From assembly GCA_040285825.1 (NCBI GenBank), contig JAUPSS010000001.1, forward strand, positions 1,054,001 through 1,118,000: a stretch of 64,000 nt of DNA, read 5' to 3'. The notes beneath the pieces were generated by a model. It was not told where the DNA came from, searched no databases, and worked only from the letters and a program-made list of their open reading frames with translations. Below are positions 60,590 through 64,000 of the stretch, in pieces. Numbering within the stretch: the first letter of the stretch is position 1; each line of letters opens with the position of its first letter. A program made the position numbers and the translations under genes. The stretch is from Eukaryota sp. TZLM1-RC. Lineage: Eukaryota; Metamonada: BaSk clade.

Positions 60590-61485
60590 AGTTTTGAATT
60601 TAAGCTTGGATTTTGATGTAATACTTGGCTTGGCTAAGAAAAGGAATCCCGCTTTTGCAAATCTTTTACAAGATATGTGTCATAGCACATCTTCTGCCTT
60701 AGTAACAACAATTCCCCAAGTTTATGGCACTCTCAACTGATTTTGTGTTGGCTTTGAATATGTGATTTCGTTCCTTCTTCTGACCTGATAATTTACCTCA
60801 TTATTGAATTTGTAATTGTTCTCGAAAAATAACAATTACTCATTTGTTAAATTGTAAACCGTTTATTACTTTTAGAAACAAGGTTCATGATGTTGTAAGA
60901 GACCAATTATATTGCATGTCTAAGTCTCATAGAATTGAATCCTTTTTGAAACCTCTGGTGTCAAATCTGAATGATACCGACGATGATTTTTATAACAATA
61001 ATAGAGGTGATGTCATATTACCTGGATTGGATGGAACCTTCATTTAATTAGATGTAATATCTGTTGATCCATCTAATGCCTCAAAAGAAAGGATTGTTTA
61101 TTCTGAAATTCATAATCTTCTTTAAACTGCTGAAGATTTCAATATCAAAACATACAATGAACCTTTGTCTAAATTGTCCAGCCAACAGTATGCAAAATAC
61201 AATTTGTATCCATTTGTATTTTCTCTTTTTGGTTCACTTGCTCCAACAGCTATCCGGTTGTTCGCAGATTTTGAAATAATTGTAATGAAAAAAATTAACA
61301 GAAATTTTTACACATTGTTTTGGCAAAATAAAATTGTGTTTCTATTTCTCAGGGGATGTTGAAGTGGGTTTCTGATGCCTTGCTTTCTCTTGGATCACAC
61401 TATGAGAGAGCTGCATCTAAATGTGTTTTTTTGGGAGACATGAATTATTTAGATCTTGATTTATAGGTTTTTCGTAAATGAATAT
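60590..61485 (+). mobile_element. LINE A2 copy, degenerate
   Basis: LSLDFDVILGLAKKRNPAFANLLQD... matches the A2 copy at 42500, then a stop and frame shift at 60740. THLLNCKPFITFRNKVHDVVRDQLY, RGDVILPGLDGTFI, a TAA, the KTYNEPLSKLSSQQYAKYNLYP part and LGDMNYLDLDL end follow. At least four stops or shifts. AT-rich tail at about 61485. Confidence 0.85.
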
Positions 61486-61489
61486 AATT

Positions 61490-62080
61490 AATTTTTTTGA
61501 AATATCCTTAATTAATGCAAAAATAGTCAGACTTTGCGTTATCATTAATAAATCTGCCCAATCGGCCAATCTTTCAGAAAACTCAAATATTGCATTTCTG
61601 CATCTACCGATAAAAGTACATGAAGTAAGAATAGAACCCTTCGTCCAACCTAAACCGCCATAATGTGGACTAAGATAAGTATTATCAGGAATTTGGAACA
61701 TTTTACATCATAGCAGATTTGATTATTGGGAGCTTTGACTCCTGTATCTAAAGTAGACAAAGCACTAGCCCACTTGTTATCAAAGCTTTTATCTTCAAAG
61801 GATTTGCTCAATTTCTCAGATAACAGTTTTCTTGGTGCATTAGTTATTGTAATCTACAGAATTTTCAACGAAACTTTGTTCACAAGGAACCAAAAAAGTC
61901 ACAGCGAATGTCAATAGCAGACTTTTCCTTCCAATATTGATCCAAAAAACTTGTAAAATCGTCTTTCATTCGCCTTTTCAAGCATCAATCAGCAGTTTTA
62001 CATATTGTTTTTGTTCTGAAAGAAACACCACAATTTCCGCAAAATTTGTTTATCTGATAAGGAATCAGAAATCATGAAAT
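61490..62080 (-). mobile_element. LINE RT-thumb fragment of a different family
   Basis: Reverse complement reads LSEKLSKSFEDKSFDNKWASALSTLDTG..., then FQIPDNTYLSPHYGGLGWTKGSILTSCTFIGRCRNAIFEFSERL. GGLG followed by an Ala/Thr-rich helix is the usual LINE thumb motif. The sequence differs from A1 and A2, so this may belong to family B or a third family. Stops lie upstream near 61860 and 61910. Confidence 0.6.
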
Positions 62081-62086
62081 ACACAA

Positions 62087-62145
62087 CTAAAGCTTCACAT
62101 CCTCCAAATGTGTTTCTCCTACATCAAAACAATTAATTACTAAAA
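62087..62145 (-). mobile_element. LINE A2 3' fragment
   Basis: Reverse complement encodes VINCFDVGETHLEDVKL, matching the A2 C-terminus at 43343-43394. About 60 bp. Confidence 0.6.
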
Positions 62146-62523
62146 AAAAGGTTAATCGTTATGAATCAGTCTATCTCATGAGCTACCTTCACGCCATCAT
62201 TAATGTATATTGATGATGGAGGTTTGTGGTTATGTTGTCCCTGAATCTCTGTGATGTTTGCATGTTGCCGTTAGGCATTGAGCTAGCTGTATGTATGGGT
62301 TAGTGTGGTAGTTAAGGTACTTACTTAGGTACTCACTAGTGGGGTATATAGTATTCTGCAAACTTTCTTTCCAACAATCCAATTTGTGATGAGATGTTTT
62401 TGTACAATAGATTATAAATGGACAGACTAAATCGTATACTTGTGTACTTGAAATCAAAAATCAGTTATCATGATATTGGATCTACGACAACAACGAAAGC
62501 AAAAGCGTCTGGTATTGATGATG
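62146..62523. other. Intergenic, no gene seen
   Basis: No long ORF, RNA gene or repeat recognised. Confidence 0.4.
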
Positions 62524-62955
62524 TTAGATATTCCAGATCATAGACAAAACATGGTGAGAAATCATTGTTGACGGAGCGTTAAGGTTAACCAATAGGTTAT
62601 CTCTGTTACCAAGCTCACAACTCTGTGGTTTTGGCATAATTTGGTAGATCTGAAAAAGAAACAATTCTGCTCTTTGTATCAGCTTGTTGAGAAGGGTTAA
62701 AGTGTTTGCCATATGCAAACGAAAAAAAAATGTCAGAAAATGCTTGAAAGAATCCGGATTTGAGAAAACAAATGAATCAAAAGACAAACCAATATGGATA
62801 CTGGTGAAGAGAGTGAACGGTTTTGAAAGGTGAAAACCTCCCAGAACCATGTTGAAGGTTAAGTAGTTCCCAGATGCGGCAACCAGAAGTCGAGAATTGG
62901 GTGGCAAGTTAAAAAATACATAAATTTTCTCACTGCATGTCAGTCTCAGTCCCAT
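62524..62955 (-). CDS. Possible hypothetical protein
   Basis: A 143-codon open frame from an ATG at 62955 (frame opening at 62961). The product has alternating hydrophobic strand-like stretches (SRLLVAASGNYLTFNMVLGG) and a basic segment. No family recognised and no supporting context; may be chance or a remnant. Confidence 0.25.
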   Translation of the reverse strand: MGLRLTCSEKIYVFFNLPPNSRLLVAASGNYLTFNMVLGGFHLSKPFTLFTSIHIGLSFDSFVFSNPDSFKHFLTFFFRLHMANTLTLLNKLIQRAELFLFQIYQIMPKPQSCELGNRDNLLVNLNAPSTMISHHVLSMIWNI

Positions 62956-63256
62956 GATCAAAGATGATTCTTGATTATATCGATTCGCTGCTAAGTGAAA
63001 CCATCCAGGAGCAGGCTTGCACTTAGCTCTACAAAGCTCATTTCCAGCCCTCGTGAAATTTGACGTTCATAGGTGAGCTCTTGTTCAACCAAAGGTAGCA
63101 ACGGAACTTTCTGTCACGCAAAACCTTCCTACCATTTGTTTGAAAATGGACTACTTGATCAGATTGAATCTTCCACTTTTTTTAAGAAATGTCAATTTGT
63201 CGAAGTAGTCCAGCATGAAATTTTTATGAATTGTGTATTAATTAATTGTTCAACAT

Positions 63257-64000
63257 TTTTGATTAATAAACATTTTATAAATCCTTCAAGAAAACACAAC
63301 ATATATGAATTTGCTGGTCGTGTCTGGGGCACAAACCCGAAAGCTGACACCCTTATCACAATAAGAAATTCTACTGGTAGAGTGAATCTAACCAATTATG
63401 AACCATCTGAAGAACAACAACGAAGGATGGCTGATAGTTTATTAAGAGGTGAAGTACCTCAAGAAATCAATATTCCCCACGAAGTTGATTACTCATTCAA
63501 TTTGAGAAACAATAATCACACGACTAAATCTGTAGCAGAATGGGAAGCAACTTTATTCCAATTCAATTCCAAATACTGCAGATTTGATAGATTTATGAAG
63601 TATATTAAACAAAAGAATTTTGTAAATAGTATTGTTGGTCAAGTCTATCATCAAAAAATATTCAGGAAACTAAAATGGTGGGCTGAGATCAATCGCACAA
63701 GATCTGAGGCGAAGATGATCCAGAGATTCAAATCAGTAATTGGTGATCCCAGCCAAGTAGTTATTGGAATCGAAGACTGGGAACAACGAAAACACAGGAA
63801 AATCAAAGAACCTACTAAAGGAAAAAGTTTGAGAATTTGATTAAAAAGGATAGTTATAGGGTCTTTTTAATTGATGAGTTTCAAACCAGTTGTTGTTATT
63901 TCAACTGTAAAAAAGCGGAGAAAACAGTTGAAACATTCCAATGGTGCAGAAATCCTAGGCCATGGAAGAGGCATGAGATGTCTATTCGTCACTGGGTTAC
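63257..64000 (+). pseudogene. Fanzor-like RNA-guided nuclease remnant, copy 2, runs off the window
   Basis: Matches copy 1 (26698-27388) from the same left boundary (TTTTTGATTAATAAACATTT). It reads INKHFINPSRKHNIYEFAGRVWG, then NYEPSEEQQRRMADSLL, SVAEWEATLFQFNSKYCRFDRFMK, FRKLKWWAEINRTRSEAKM, VVIGIEDWEQRKH, KEPTKGK. A 1-nt deletion near 63836 (different from that of copy 1) breaks the frame; the next frame continues with YRVFLIDEFQTSCCYFNC, KKAEKTVETFQWCRNPRPWKRHEM to the window end, the Cys-ribbon and region before RuvC-III. The RuvC-I Asp is Asn. The frame continues upstream to 63073 without a convincing start; that part is not shared with copy 1. The RuvC-III Asp and any guide-RNA end would lie beyond the window. 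Confidence 0.8.

Noticed and set aside
1-64000. CRISPR array or bacterial-type operon
   Set aside because: No spaced short direct repeats; gene structure, introns and elements are eukaryotic. The only regular short repeats are coding minisatellites.

Overview
The window reads as AT-rich nuclear DNA of a unicellular eukaryote, most likely a heterotrophic flagellate. Evidence: spliceosomal-type introns of only about 29-31 nt in two genes, a eukaryotic-style tRNA-Asn(GTT), TKL and Fused-type protein kinases, a SPE-39/VIPAS39 trafficking protein, non-LTR retrotransposons with a restriction-enzyme-like endonuclease, a Ty3-like reverse transcriptase fragment and two Fanzor (eukaryotic TnpB-like) remnants. 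The Fused/STK36 kinase suggests a motile flagellum. The standard genetic code fits. I cannot assign a genus.

Layout. 1-1800: 5'-truncated LINE (family A). 1978-13146 (-): an uninterrupted 3722-residue surface protein gene. 13147-18536: divergent spacer whose outer parts are near-identical inverted repeats; the 3.7 kb middle holds LINE scraps and one possible membrane-protein ORF. 18537-23420 (+): a broken second copy of the giant gene, near identical to the first up to about 21847 and then an obviously diverged, shorter family member. 24975-29535: a mosaic of LINE B (+), Ty3-like RT (+), Fanzor remnant (-), a duplicated promoter and first codons of the TM-RCC1 gene (-), and LINE B (-). 30989-32875: SPE-39-like gene with a 48-bp minisatellite. 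35147-39049 (-): STK36/Fused. 39240-39312: tRNA-Asn. 39702-40532: possible alpha-crystallin/p23-like protein. 41245-43735: LINE A1 (-) split by LINE A2 (+) with a visible target-site duplication. 44286-46067 (-): five-exon gene with a nucleotidyltransferase-like core. 47299-49344: RING + kinase + coiled coil + LRR protein. 50087-51640: LINE A1 nested in LINE A2, again with a target-site duplication. 53998-54957: LRR protein. 56402-59527: six-exon membrane protein with repeated ecto-like domains and an RCC1 C-terminus. 59528-62145: LINE debris. 63257-64000: second Fanzor remnant, running off the window.

The single-copy genes suggest a flagellated cell with elaborate signalling (STK36, RING-kinase-LRR), endosomal trafficking (SPE-39) and large surface proteins. 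Between them lies a dense graveyard of retroelements that insert into one another. The strongest unusual signals are the two Fanzor remnants (the catalytic Asp position of RuvC-I reads Asn in both, each with its own frameshift), the large inverted duplication with a conversion-like boundary inside the giant gene, and the very short introns.
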